From: Bolinopsis microptera
Taxonomy: Eukaryota; Ctenophora; Tentaculata; Lobata; Bolinopsidae
Direction of reading: 5' to 3'
NCBI RefSeq assembly: GCF_026151205.1
Contig: NC_087079.1
Coordinates: 4,049,230 to 4,113,229, forward strand
DNA length: 64,000 nucleotides
Part shown: positions 1-10,161 of the stretch, piece after piece
How the letters are laid out: every line of letters begins with the position of its first letter
Position numbering within the stretch: the stretch's first letter is position 1
The notes under the pieces: generated by a model
Databases searched by the model: none
Seen by the model: only the letters and a program-made list of their open reading frames with translations
Told to the model about the DNA's origin: nothing
Position numbers and translations under genes: made by a program

Positions 1-32
1 CAGCAAGAATAGATAATCTTGAATAAACTATT

Positions 33-3000
33 TTACGGATTTGTTTCTATTGAATAGTCAAGTTCAGAGTCCGAATCCACCGGGATAATTTTCCCCCACA
101 TGTAAGTGGAAAGTTTACTTTTAAAATCAGTGATACTCTCTATCTCACGGATATCTAGAGGAATGTGATTCCACTTAGTGTGGGTCCTATAGAAGAAATT
201 CTTGGCAAAAGCGTTGGAGCTTGCTCGAGGTGAGATAGAGCTTACAAAACATAGAGAGTCCATGTGACTATTTCTGAGCCTTGAGTGGCCTTGAAATGGT
301 TGCAAATATGAGGGTAAAGTGACAGGTATATGTTGCTTCACAATTTTAAAGAAGAAGATGAGATCCAAGAAGTCAAAGCGGTCTTCAATCGGCATAATCT
401 TCAGCTGTCTGCATTTTTGAATGTATGTGGATGGTGGATAACTCATATACTCCTCGTGAAGAATCCACTTAATAGCACGCTTTTGGAGGCCCTCCAGCTT
501 GCTTATCTGGGATTTTGTGACTGGTCTCCATATAACCGAGCAATGCTCAAATAGGCTCCTCACTAAAGTGAGATACAGTACTCTACGACGATTTACGTCT
601 TGGACAAAATAACAATTTCTTCTCGCCATGCCTAATTTTTGGTTTGCCTTAGAAAGGACTTTGGAGCACTGATCTTTCCAATCGAGATTTGATGTCACAA
701 TTACACCCAGATCCTTTTCATGATCAACATAGTCAAGTGTGATTCTTCCCATGGAGTATACAAAGTTAAAGAGTGGTAGGACACTAAGGAGGGAAACTGT
801 TTCGGATATCCTTCCTGCGACGGTGAGGACCTTACATTTGTCGGGATGAAATCTCATTTTATTAGAAAGTGACCAGTCATGGAGATAATCAATGTCCTTC
901 TGCAGTCGCAGGATATCAGACTCCGAAACAATCTTACGCCAAATTTTAGTATCATCGGCATACAGTGACAGTTGTGTGCCTGGTGAAATCCCCACTGATA
1001 TATCATCAATGAACATAATGAACAGCAATGGTCCCAAAATTGACCCTTGAGGTACACCAGACTGGGCGTTTCTCATAGAAGAAAACTTGCCACTTATCAA
1101 GACCTGTTGTTGCCTGTCTCTTAGATAATCAGTGATGAATTTCAGTAGCCTCCCATCAATACCAAATTTGCTCTTTAGCTTAAATAATATAAGATCATGG
1201 TTAACCGAGTCAAATGCTTTGGCAAAATCAAAGTAGACTACATCTGTTCTCATATTTTCATTCAGTGAGAGCGCTAGGCTGTCGCACAGTCCTACAAGAT
1301 TAGTTGCACAAGATCTCTCAGCTCGGAAACCATGCTGTTTGTCATTGATCATGCCATTAGTAAGTGCCAATAACTCATCTCTTATTATGCGTTCAAGAAC
1401 TTTTGTGATTAAGCATGTAAGAGAAATTGGCCTATAATTTGAAACCTCATGTTTATCCCCTTTCTTGAATATTGGTACAATGTGCCCCAGTTTCCACTCC
1501 CTTGGTAGTGTCCCAATGTTGTAGCATGAATGAAAAAGTATTGATATAGGGTATGCGAGCCCAACCGCACAGTTTTTCAAAAGTTTCCCATGGATACCAT
1601 CAGGTCCATAAGCTTTATTAGCATTAATATTGGAAAGGATTTTGCTAACCCTTCTGTGGTCAAATTCAATATCAAAGCGCCAATCATTAGAGTAATCTAT
1701 ATCTATGTCATAAGTTGATGCCTCAGAGAACTGCTCGAAGAAAAAGTCATTAAATAGGTTGGCCTGGTCTTCAGGGCAGTTGCGGACAGTGCCTTTGTGG
1801 CTTACAAACTCGGGGATCCGCTGACTAGCTGTCTTCGATTTGACATAGGACCAAAATTTTTTTGTTATTAAAGCACTATCATCAGATTCATTTAATGTTT
1901 CCCTCATTTTTTGAGCAACCACATTTTTGAAATTTTTCCTAGCAAGGGAGAATGCAATTTCAGCTCTATCACTTTTATGCCTTTCTTTATGTAATCTCAC
2001 TTTCTTGCGCCATGCATCATAACACTCCGAGTCAAACCATGGATCTTGGCCATCAGTCTTGACAGAGCATTTTTTAACAAATTTATCTGTGACATTAAAA
2101 AGTTTGTCCTTAAATTTTTTCCATCCAATTTCAGGTTCTGTGCCATTGAGCAATGCATCCCAATTCGTGTGTCGGAGTTCATGGTTTAGCCTCTCCCAGT
2201 TCACAGTCTTAAAGTTATAGCACATACGCCTGACTGGCTTCCTCCTACCAACTTTAACGTTGATCTTAAAATTGATGGGGAAGTGGTCAGACTTGCAAGC
2301 ACTATCTCTCTCACCTACCATTAGGTCATTAATATTTGACACAGAGTTTGTGAGCAATAGGTCAAGTGTTTTGCCTTTGCAGTGGGTAGGTGTTAACACA
2401 CATTGTTGAAGGCCTAGATCAACAAAAGATTCAACAAAAGATTGCTTAATAGGACAGGAGCTGGCCAGGGTAGACCAGGAAACTCCGGTCAGGTTAAAAT
2501 CTCCTAGTATGAAGACTTTACTCAGTCCTCTTCTTCTGAGAAGAGTTTTCAAAGACTCAACAATTTTTTCATGATTTGCGGAGCCCAGTGTACCAACACG
2601 ATAACATGTGCATACAACAAACTTAATTCCAGTGGAGGTCTTAAATTCCACAGCAAGAATTTCTGCACCATACTTGAGACGAACTTCCTTTGAAGTTAGA
2701 TCAAGGTCTGCTCTCACTGCAATCATGACCCCTCCGCCATTCCTCCTAAACCGGTATGGATTAGAAGGATCTGGTGGATGAGTTTTCTTCGATCTATCAG
2801 AGCGAAATATCTTATATCTGTCAGGGTGCAGAAATTCACTATCAGCAATAGAACTCTTAAACCAGGTTTCGTTAAGTATTGCAATATCTATCTTAGCCTC
2901 ATTAAGATAAGTCGACACTTCAAGACATTTAGTGGTATCAATCATTGGATGGGCATTGTTCAGTTCACCAAAAGGGATGAGACCTTGAACATTCTGAAAG

Positions 3001-3563
3001 TAAACATTCAATTTATTACCATTCCCAACTCTAACACCTATGGGAGACGGCCCTGGGTTTACAATTCCAGGGTTTACTAAAACTATCAAAAAACCATTCA
3101 TCAAAAACAACCAAATTATGCATCCCGTGAGTGTATTGCCGGTTCTACCAGTAAATATGCAATTTAAGTTCTTATGGATTGAAATCTGGCAAAATCTATA
3201 TAAACCATCGAAACTGTAATTATTCCTCAGATAATACATATTTGCTAAATATAAAAAGAAATAAACTGTAAAGCATCGGCACAAGTTAGGAACTGGGTAT
3301 GTTGGTACAAAGGCTCGGCAATCATAAGTGACCCTAGAAAAAGCCAACCCACTTACCCCGACATATGTGATAGTGATTAGCGAAAAGTGACATATGAATA
3401 TAACATAAAAAATATAAAATAATAAGCGAGAATCAATGCAGCTGTCTAAATAATCAAAAATACTACCTGTACCACGTCTACGGTTCTGATGTTTGATGGA
3501 TTTTGCAAAAGAATTTCCACTAAACACTCCAACTCTAAATCTGTATGTTACTAAATCGATCAT
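33..3563 (-). CDS. Retrotransposon ORF2: APE endonuclease and reverse transcriptase
   Basis: 1176 aa. The endonuclease spans about residues 184-435, with N231-E232-T-W, LGDFN (353-357) and SDHFP (425-429). The reverse transcriptase spans about 640-960, with YFDFAKAFD (777-785), SGVPQGSILGP (835-845) and YADD (868-871). These are the motifs of a CR1/Jockey-group ORF2, which nicks target DNA and reverse-transcribes the element RNA in place. The first 170 residues are hydrophobic and unlike a usual ORF2 N-terminus. They end in a hydrophobic run followed by VNPGIVNPGP, which resembles a degenerate 2A skipping signal just before the endonuclease. The true start may therefore be internal. No frameshift or stop interrupts the domains. 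Confidence 0.93.
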   Translation of the reverse strand: MIDLVTYRFRVGVFSGNSFAKSIKHQNRRRGTGSIFDYLDSCIDSRLLFYIFYVIFICHFSLITITYVGVSGLAFSRVTYDCRAFVPTYPVPNLCRCFTVYFFLYLANMYYLRNNYSFDGLYRFCQISIHKNLNCIFTGRTGNTLTGCIIWLFLMNGFLIVLVNPGIVNPGPSPIGVRVGNGNKLNVYFQNVQGLIPFGELNNAHPMIDTTKCLEVSTYLNEAKIDIAILNETWFKSSIADSEFLHPDRYKIFRSDRSKKTHPPDPSNPYRFRRNGGGVMIAVRADLDLTSKEVRLKYGAEILAVEFKTSTGIKFVVCTCYRVGTLGSANHEKIVESLKTLLRRRGLSKVFILGDFNLTGVSWSTLASSCPIKQSFVESFVDLGLQQCVLTPTHCKGKTLDLLLTNSVSNINDLMVGERDSACKSDHFPINFKINVKVGRRKPVRRMCYNFKTVNWERLNHELRHTNWDALLNGTEPEIGWKKFKDKLFNVTDKFVKKCSVKTDGQDPWFDSECYDAWRKKVRLHKERHKSDRAEIAFSLARKNFKNVVAQKMRETLNESDDSALITKKFWSYVKSKTASQRIPEFVSHKGTVRNCPEDQANLFNDFFFEQFSEASTYDIDIDYSNDWRFDIEFDHRRVSKILSNINANKAYGPDGIHGKLLKNCAVGLAYPISILFHSCYNIGTLPREWKLGHIVPIFKKGDKHEVSNYRPISLTCLITKVLERIIRDELLALTNGMINDKQHGFRAERSCATNLVGLCDSLALSLNENMRTDVVYFDFAKAFDSVNHDLILFKLKSKFGIDGRLLKFITDYLRDRQQQVLISGKFSSMRNAQSGVPQGSILGPLLFIMFIDDISVGISPGTQLSLYADDTKIWRKIVSESDILRLQKDIDYLHDWSLSNKMRFHPDKCKVLTVAGRISETVSLLSVLPLFNFVYSMGRITLDYVDHEKDLGVIVTSNLDWKDQCSKVLSKANQKLGMARRNCYFVQDVNRRRVLYLTLVRSLFEHCSVIWRPVTKSQISKLEGLQKRAIKWILHEEYMSYPPSTYIQKCRQLKIMPIEDRFDFLDLIFFFKIVKQHIPVTLPSYLQPFQGHSRLRNSHMDSLCFVSSISPRASSNAFAKNFFYRTHTKWNHIPLDIREIESITDFKSKLSTYMWGKIIPVDSDSELDYSIETNP

Positions 3564-3645
3564 GGTGTTTTACAGGTGAGTATACTTGCCAGACTACAAC
3601 TGCATATCATTAGCTTAACAAGGTTCAGAAGACAGCACAAAAGAA

Positions 3646-4731
3646 CTACTGATAGATATAAGGATTAAAATATCTACTGTGGATGGCACGAATATAAAAT
3701 CTGGCCAACACACCCATACCTTTCTGAGGATTGGGGTGAATGCCTTTGTTCTCAAATAAGGGATCAAATCTCTTAACAGGCTCACTTAGAGCTCTCTTAA
3801 ACTTTGTAAAGGGATAAAACACATCCATGAAAAAGAACCTCCTGAATACACACTCATTGTATAAAATCCTATTAAAATCCATTACCCTCTTGTTAGTTAA
3901 TTTATCGTTATCATTCTGTAAAGGTAATGGCAATAGAGATTGAACATATACCTTACAGTTGGGAAATAATAGGCCTATCTTACCAAAAAGTTGCTTTACT
4001 GGTCCCCTCAAAATACCAATTTTATCCCCCACACGCCTAATATCGTTTGTGCCTACGCTGATCAGAAGCTTCTCAACGTGGACATCAGGATGTGCCGTGC
4101 AGTAGTCCTCCAACTGTTTCTGGACTTTGTCCATTTTTGCTCCGCCTTCTGCAACATTTACGACTGTGACTTTCCCTTTTCCCAGCTTTGCGGAGTCCAA
4201 TCTTTGAGCATAAGAGTCTCCAGCAACCAACATGACTCTTTGCGCAGGTACTTGGGCTTCGGTGCCAGAAGCTGGTGTACTAGTCTCTGCGCTGATATTC
4301 TGAGAGCTAACTTGGCCACCAGATTTCACAATAGCTCGAAATGACAGGGAGTATCTTACTTGCTCCGATTTCTTTGGAGGCTCTCCCTTTGTGGCCGGCT
4401 CTGCTCGCACAGCATGCCTCAGATTCTGCTGTGTCCCAGGCCGCATTACAACAAGACTGTTGTTCTTCATCCTTATCGTCTTGACACAATTAGGTTTCCC
4501 AGTTGTGCCCTCGTAAAACTCAAGCGTCCGTTCACATCCCAGTGAGAAAGAGCAAATCGATTTCTCCTGGTCCATTAGTTTCTCACCGTCATTGTGTATT
4601 GAAGTACTCGCTTGGTTGTTTCCATACTTGATGACCAGACATGAGTCCAGAGGTCCAGTTATCTCCGTACCAAACATTAAGTCACTTATATTGCAGTACC
4701 ATTTATCAATTAGTATATCAAAATATGTCAT
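3646..4731 (-). CDS. Retrotransposon ORF1: AlkB-like dioxygenase fused to SGNH esterase
   Basis: 361 aa. Residues about 28-134 read as an AlkB-type 2-oxoglutarate/Fe(II) dioxygenase core: DSCLVIKYG, iron ligands H46-x-D48 and H106, a SFSLGCER strand, and arginines R126 and R132 in RYSLSFR, where the family has RxNxTxR. Residues about 165-350 read as an SGNH/GDSL hydrolase: GDS with S173, GTND with N229 and a C-terminal GIHPN with H332. Esterase ORF1 proteins are known for CR1-like elements. AlkB domains repair alkylated nucleic acid and also occur in plant flexiviruses. The fusion sits directly upstream of ORF2 on the same strand, the ORF1 position. The AlkB part lacks a long N-terminal extension, so upstream sequence or a non-ATG start could add to it. 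Confidence 0.82.
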   Translation of the reverse strand: MTYFDILIDKWYCNISDLMFGTEITGPLDSCLVIKYGNNQASTSIHNDGEKLMDQEKSICSFSLGCERTLEFYEGTTGKPNCVKTIRMKNNSLVVMRPGTQQNLRHAVRAEPATKGEPPKKSEQVRYSLSFRAIVKSGGQVSSQNISAETSTPASGTEAQVPAQRVMLVAGDSYAQRLDSAKLGKGKVTVVNVAEGGAKMDKVQKQLEDYCTAHPDVHVEKLLISVGTNDIRRVGDKIGILRGPVKQLFGKIGLLFPNCKVYVQSLLPLPLQNDNDKLTNKRVMDFNRILYNECVFRRFFFMDVFYPFTKFKRALSEPVKRFDPLFENKGIHPNPQKGMGVLARFYIRAIHSRYFNPYIYQ

Positions 4732-5562
4732 TGTAATTTTGCATGGCTGAAATGTAACGCTTGATTTACATTTATAATAATTAATTGAATTTTCAAATTT
4801 TAAAAAATTGAGTCATGAGGCTGCATGCATGTGCAAATCCGCTGTGAACTTTTTATTTATCCAATCTCCATGGGTCAACTTAACCGAATTATCGGGCAAT
4901 CTGTGATTGAGGGTTAAATAAGGAAAGGTCCTACCACTAGGTGACTATCTATATCCTGTACATTCTTTACCCCGTTCTAGTTGCCTGTCCGTTTTCAACC
5001 AAGTTAGCAGTCAAGGAAGAAAATCATTCACAAAATGAGCATTATATTTTTATTGTTATAAATTTGTTGATTCTGTAAAATGTGCGAAAATTAAATTTCT
5101 TTTTTCGTTGAATTTCTTGTTTCATTAAATTTTACAAACCATAATTTGAAGGGAGCTTTCACTAAGCACCACCTGCATATAAAATAATGCTGAGACAAAA
5201 TGTCTTGGGAGGTTTTCAGTGAGGGCTCCTCAAGGGCCGTTATGTAAACTTGTACTCTGTATGCATACTTTTAGCCCTATGGAAAAATTATGTCCCTAGC
5301 CGAATTTATCGCTGGTTAATGGCCAGCCCTTGTGTGTAATTGTATTGTTAGCCCACTCTGTAGGCATTAGGAAATAATAATTAAATTTCAGTCAAGTCAT
5401 ACACACATCTTTATACACGATTATATAATTAAAAAACTCTTTGTTGGTCTATTCCAGGTATAAAACATGATACTATATTTGAGTTTGTACTAACATAATA
5501 ATAAATTCTGTTTTGTTTACCTAATAGCAGAATCTACATCAGCTTCAGGTTCATATACAGTT
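4732..5562. other. Intergenic, includes retrotransposon 5' end and NUDT2-like upstream region
   Basis: AT-rich sequence without a supported ORF. It should contain the unresolved 5' end of the CR1-like element and the promoter and a possible 5' exon of the NUDT2-like gene. A splice acceptor (TTTCTCTTCAG, ending at 5591) lies just before that gene's start codon. Confidence 0.5.
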
Positions 5563-5607
5563 TTGAATTTTGATGTAAAATTTCTCTTCAGTTTGCATGA
5601 CATTACC

Positions 5608-6039
5608 ATGAGAAATGCTGCTGGAATAATTGTATTTCGTTTTGAAAATGAAATTCCTGAGGTTCTTTTGCTATTTAATGCAAATGGTAGGTGGAGTCCT
5701 CCGAAAGGTGGCAGAGAGAAAGGAGAGTCCGAAATGGAAAATGCGATGAGGGAAACTTATGAGGAGTCAGGATTGACAACATCTGATTTAACCATGATAA
5801 ATGATTATCGATATCAGTTTGAGTACACAAAATATGGGATGAAAAAACATAATATTGTGATATTCCTGGCAAAGATCAATGATCCGAACCATGAAATCAT
5901 TATCTCTCATGAACATACTAAATTCCAATGGATGAAGTATGATGAGGCTGTGACTTCTCGCAACCATGACCCCTCTAATGACCAATTCTCGAAAATGTAT
6001 GAAAACGTATTTCAGGTTATCAAAACAATCTCACACTAA
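5608..6039 (+). CDS. NUDT2: NUDT2-like diadenosine tetraphosphate hydrolase (Nudix)
   Basis: 143 aa from ATG 5608. The Nudix box is complete: G, five residues, E, seven residues, then RETYEESGL, matching GX5EX7REUXEEXGU. The N-terminus (MRNAAGIIVFR) and total length match NUDT2, about 147 aa, which splits Ap4A asymmetrically to AMP and ATP and acts as a monomer in the cytosol. I prefer 5608 to the in-frame 5563 start because the preceding bases form a splice acceptor ending at 5591, which makes 5563 intronic. The coding part is one exon, followed by an AATAAA at 6073. Another Nudix subfamily is possible, but length and N-terminus favour NUDT2. Confidence 0.87.
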   Translation: MRNAAGIIVFRFENEIPEVLLLFNANGRWSPPKGGREKGESEMENAMRETYEESGLTTSDLTMINDYRYQFEYTKYGMKKHNIVIFLAKINDPNHEIIISHEHTKFQWMKYDEAVTSRNHDPSNDQFSKMYENVFQVIKTISH

Positions 6040-6072
6040 CCTTTAAATTAATTGGTCTTTTGCCATTCACTC

Positions 6073-6078
6073 AATAAA
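6073..6078 (+). promoter_or_regulatory. Polyadenylation signal of the NUDT2-like gene
   Basis: AATAAA 33 nt after the stop codon, a normal distance for a short 3' UTR. Confidence 0.6.
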
Positions 6079-6686
6079 GATGTATTACCATTCATAAGTT
6101 CTAGAGTCATAGATTGTGATGTAATGTGTCACTTAACAATCTGCTGAAAATATCCCCTCTAAAATTATTAGACGAAGCCCCTTTTGTATTATAATTAGTT
6201 ATATTATATAGTTTTAAACTAATTACAACACTACAAATCTATTACATTTATTGAGAAAATTATGTAATGTAACGTGATGGAGGTTCTTTAAGCGGGAAAT
6301 TCCAGTCCAAACCCTGGAAACATGACATAAAGGATTTGTTTTACTTGTTGCATGAAAAGCACTAATACCATGTACACGATATGATCGTCTATAGTGATGG
6401 GAGTGTGTTAAGCCAAGAATGCATGGATGCTCTTTTTGATTGAGATTTAGATAGTGGAAATTATTATGACAGATAGACTCTGAAGAAAATAGCAATATAG
6501 GTGTGATGTTGCCACATATTTTTGTTGTAGTGATCTTTTGCGAAGTGTTGTGTTTTTTGAGGTTTATTCTATAAGATGGTTAATAGTCATGTTGTTGCAG
6601 TTCAAATATATGTAAGTACTATAATAATAAGAAACAGTATCTTTGATTTTTAATACCGTTTATCTAAGAAGCGTTTTTATAGTGGT
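6079..6686. other. Intergenic, nothing recognised
   Basis: AT-rich sequence between the NUDT2-like 3' end and the palindromic element. I see no coding signal. Confidence 0.5.
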
Positions 6687-8051
6687 TTAAGGGGGGGGGC
6701 CAATGGATATTTTTTTGTGAAACTCGATTTCGAGATAGCAGTTGACCAACAAACTAAGACCAGTGACCGAACTTTTGAGGGGGTCCCGGACCCTAACCGC
6801 CAAACGGTGCCCGCGGGGCAGCCACGCCCATATTTGGTCCAAATTAGGCCCAATTTAGCCAAATACTCTGAACATGCCCAAAACCCAAATTTTAGGTGCT
6901 CTACTTGTAGCTAGTGGTCTCTTGAAGTCGTATATGAAATTTCATCAAGATTGGACAAAAAATGACTGAGTTATGAGCCAAAAACCATATGCCCATATTT
7001 GGGCATACGCACCAAATTTGGTAGATTTCGTCCCATAAATTGGTCAAATATCAATATTTTTCACTGAAACTTACTTTATATGAAAGGTAAGCCTAAACTA
7101 CATATTCTCTGTAAGTTATAGCTTTATATCTGTTTAAATGTGGATACTAAGGCGAAAAGACCGCAACAAATGAACTAAATTGCCCATATCTTGGTTCGCG
7201 ATATTCCCGGAATTGATCTCATTAAAATTGTAACAACTCAATCAGTTTTCAAAATTTTTCCATGAAATTTTCGGAATCGACTCGAAATCGCATTTCCACC
7301 TTAGTTTGAGAACAGATTTTTGATTAAGGCCTCAAAAAAAATTTGGCGGCCAAATTCTGAATTTCTCCGGGAAAATTTTGGAATTTGGCCGCCAAATTTT
7401 TTTGGAGGCCTAAATCAAAAATCTGTTCTCAAACTAAGGTGGAAATGCGATTTCGAGTCGATTCCGAAAATTTCATGGAAAAATTTTGAAAACTGATCGA
7501 GTTGTTACAATTTTAATGAGATCAATTCCGCGAATATCGCGAACCAAGATATGGGCAATTTAGTTCATTTTTTGTGGTCTTTTCGCCTTAGTATCCACAT
7601 TTAAACAGATATAAAGCTATAACTTACAGAGAATATGTAGTTTAGGCTTACCTTTCATATAAAGTAAGTTTCAGTGAAAAATATTGATATTTGACCAATT
7701 TATGGGACGAAATCTACCAAATTTGGTGCGTATGCCCAAATATGGGCATATGGTTTTTGGCTCATAACTCAGTCATTTTTTGTCCAATCTTGATGAAATT
7801 TCATATACGAGTTCAAGAGACCACTAGCTACAAGTAGAGCACCTAAAATTTGGGTTTTGGGCATGTTCAGGGTATTTGGCTAAATTGGGCCTAATTTGGA
7901 CCAAATATGGGCGTGGCTGCCCCGCAGGCACCGTTTGGCGGTTAGGGTCCGGGACCCCCTCAAAAGTTCGGTCACTGGTCCTAGTTTGTTGGTCAACTGC
8001 TATCTCGAAATCAAGTTTCACAAAAAAATATCCATTGGCCCCCCCCCTTAA
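6687..8051. mobile_element. 1.37 kb palindromic foldback element bounded by TTAA
   Basis: The sequence from TTAAGGGGGGGGGCC (6687) is the near-exact reverse complement of the sequence ending GGCCCCCCCCCTTAA (8051). Arms are about 670 nt, with only a roughly 20-nt asymmetric centre near 7369 (around CTCCGG). TTAA at both ends matches the target-site duplication of piggyBac and Kolobok superfamily transposons, and Kolobok ends are often G-rich. No transposase is encoded, so this is best called a non-autonomous MITE or foldback element. Arm differences are few, mostly single bases, so it is young. Superfamily assignment is an inference. Confidence 0.8.
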
Positions 8052-8296
8052 CTGTGATGTAAAACAGTAATTAATTCTGTGCTACTTTTATAATTTGGTA
8101 ATTTCATATGATTATTTCATCATTTTCTTTCAGTTTATAGCAGTTTATTCATTGTTTTCAATCAATAATACTTGACTTTCATTGATGTATCAACATATGT
8201 TTGTAGGAGGGTGAAGCACCTTCTATTTTCAATGCTTGTGATGAGTAAATGCTCCAACTCTAAGTAGCTTTCAGATGACTAATTAAAACTTTAGGC
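8052..8296. other. Intergenic leader of the multipass gene
   Basis: AT-rich; presumed promoter and 5' UTR of the next gene. No specific element is seen. Confidence 0.4.
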
Positions 8297-9410
8297 ATGA
8301 CAAAGCAAATCTCAACAGCTGTGTCCGACGCAGTCCTCTCGCTTACTTGTCTCGTGGCAAGTTATGACATCTTCGTGGTGGGTCTCATTTTTATGTTTTC
8401 AAACTTTCATACAAAATGATATTTTCTATTGATCACTTTACTTATTCAACTCAAATGAGGGGGTTTCAGTAACAACTGAGGCAATTAAGAGCTATTCAAT
8501 TGCTCGATGCAGCATCTAGATACTTTTTAAAAGATGTGATTTGTTCACTTGTGAAGCTTGCCCAAGTTATCTAAATAAACTTTTTTTTTCAGAAAAAGGA
8601 AAATGTTTTCCTGATCTACGGATTCATATTAGCAGGCCTGGCTGCTTTTGCTGGTGTAGCACGATTTAGTGGTTGTGACTCTGTCAAGGACATTCACACT
8701 ACTCTGTCTCTTCACGGTGGAGCAGTGGGTTTTCCCTGGATGCTTCTCCTTTTTGCTTCCATTCAACTCAACCAAGGAGCCAAGCTATCTCTTGTTTCAC
8801 CTGGCTGGGATATCTTAATTATTCTTGGAATGCATGTTTGTACCACACAGGTAAATAATAAGTATTGTAATTTAATTAAAGGGGCTTGGATCCTAATCAG
8901 GCTCATTATAGAAGATTCAAATTGATGGTATTTTCTGAACAAGGAGACAGGTTCAAAACATTTTATTCAATGTTACAGTACGAGAATACCCGGAAGATGT
9001 TGGTTCCTGCCACACTTCTTGGGCTCACATACTCTGCAATCATCAACAGCAACCAAAACTACCTCATGGCTAGTGGGCTACTCTTGCTCTCTGGACTTTT
9101 TGGAGTAACAGGTATTTTTGCTTATGCTAATTATATTTGGACATAAGTTATTTTCGCCAAACGTTTGGCAACATTTGATATTTTATTATTTTCCTGTCCC
9201 CAGATTTCGGCTGTCTATCATTCGTTAATCGTTAGTTATTCACTATCAGCACGTTTTTGTTGTTGTTGACAAGGTGACTGAATGTTCCAGTTGCCTAACT
9301 TGATCATTGCTTCAGGAAAGATAGGGCCGGTGTATCGCATTGATCTGTTTCACTATGCACTGTCTGGTGCTGTCTACGCTCTCCGCTCTGGACTTTTATC
9401 TACAGTCTGA
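8297..9410 (+). CDS. Small multipass membrane protein, four exons
   Basis: Exons 8297-8377, 8593-8850, 8979-9111 and 9316-9410 join in one frame (phases 0, 0, 1), each intron GT-AG, giving about 188 aa. The protein is mostly hydrophobic, with about five or six membrane segments: the N-terminal helix, FLIYGFILAGLAAFAGVARF, GFPWMLLLFASI, DILIILGMHV, LVPATLLGLTYSAII and YLMASGLLLLSGLFGV. There is no long soluble domain and no catalytic motif that I can see. I do not recognise the family. Support comes from consistent splice sites, an open frame through all exons and an AATAAA at 9771. The first donor (GTG|GTGGGT at 8377) is the least certain boundary. Confidence 0.72.
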
Positions 9411-9770
9411 GATAATTGAAGATAAAATGCTGCTGTGCTGTACTTTGATTGACAGTATAACTGATACCAGCAAAAGATTCGAATTCTATGTGTTCAGACT
9501 TGATTATTTTGTTTGTGTTTATGATTCGCTGGAATTTATGTTTAAAGTTGCTGCACTTTATATTATTTTATAATATTTGATTTCCAATTGTAATCACTCA
9601 TCTAAGCTATGTATGATTGCAGTAAACTTTTTTATCGTGTAATACGGAGTGATCACACTCTTCACTGTTGAGCATTATACATAATAATAATTCAAACCCG
9701 GACCCAACGGATTTCTAGTTTTATGCTTTGTTCAGTGAAGTATGGTCTACATTAATTCTATGAATCTATG

Positions 9771-9776
9771 AATAAA
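9771..9776 (+). promoter_or_regulatory. Polyadenylation signal of the multipass gene
   Basis: AATAAA 361 nt downstream of the stop at 9410, on the gene strand. Confidence 0.45.
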
Positions 9777-10161
9777 GAATCGTTTTTCAGTAATTATTTC
9801 TGTACATCTTATTTGTTCACAAAATTGAATAATTTTAAAAACTCTGGCGTGTTACTTGACTTGAAAAATGAAAGTTGAAAAAAGTGAAAAACATGTCAAT
9901 TATTATTATTATTCAATATTGTGTGGTCCATACATATTATGTACTTTTTTATGAGTTTATGATAATATTAGTGTTCATGATATTATCATATTATATCATA
10001 CCCTTTCTGTGTACCCAATTTTGATTGCAAATTGTACTTTCACAAACAACCTGATATTTTAGGGATATTAATTGGTAATGAAGGAAAGGACTTCGATCAA
10101 GCTGGCCAACTGAAAATATAAATGATAACATGATCTGATACTTGTGAGGAGGTGGTTTTAA
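9777..10161. other. Intergenic, nothing recognised
   Basis: AT-rich spacer with short TTA repeats near 9901; presumed to contain the promoter of the kinase gene. Confidence 0.4.

Larger units (their letters stand above)
1..4731 (-). mobile_element. CR1-like non-LTR retrotransposon (3' end outside window)
   Basis: Two consecutive minus-strand ORFs 82 nt apart: an upstream ORF1 (AlkB-like plus SGNH esterase) and a downstream ORF2 (APE-type endonuclease plus reverse transcriptase). This order is the CR1/L2/Jockey-group plan. The 3' end lies beyond base 1, and only 32 nt follow the ORF2 stop inside the window. The 5' end is not resolved; it lies somewhere above 4731. Both ORFs are open and keep their catalytic motifs, so the copy looks young. 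Clade assignment is by eye from motif style and the esterase ORF1, not from a tree. Confidence 0.85.

Noticed and set aside
6717-8021. Mirrored 60-65 codon ORFs in the palindrome
   Set aside because: Arms encode the same frame in both directions by symmetry; no homology and no start context. Treated as non-coding element sequence.
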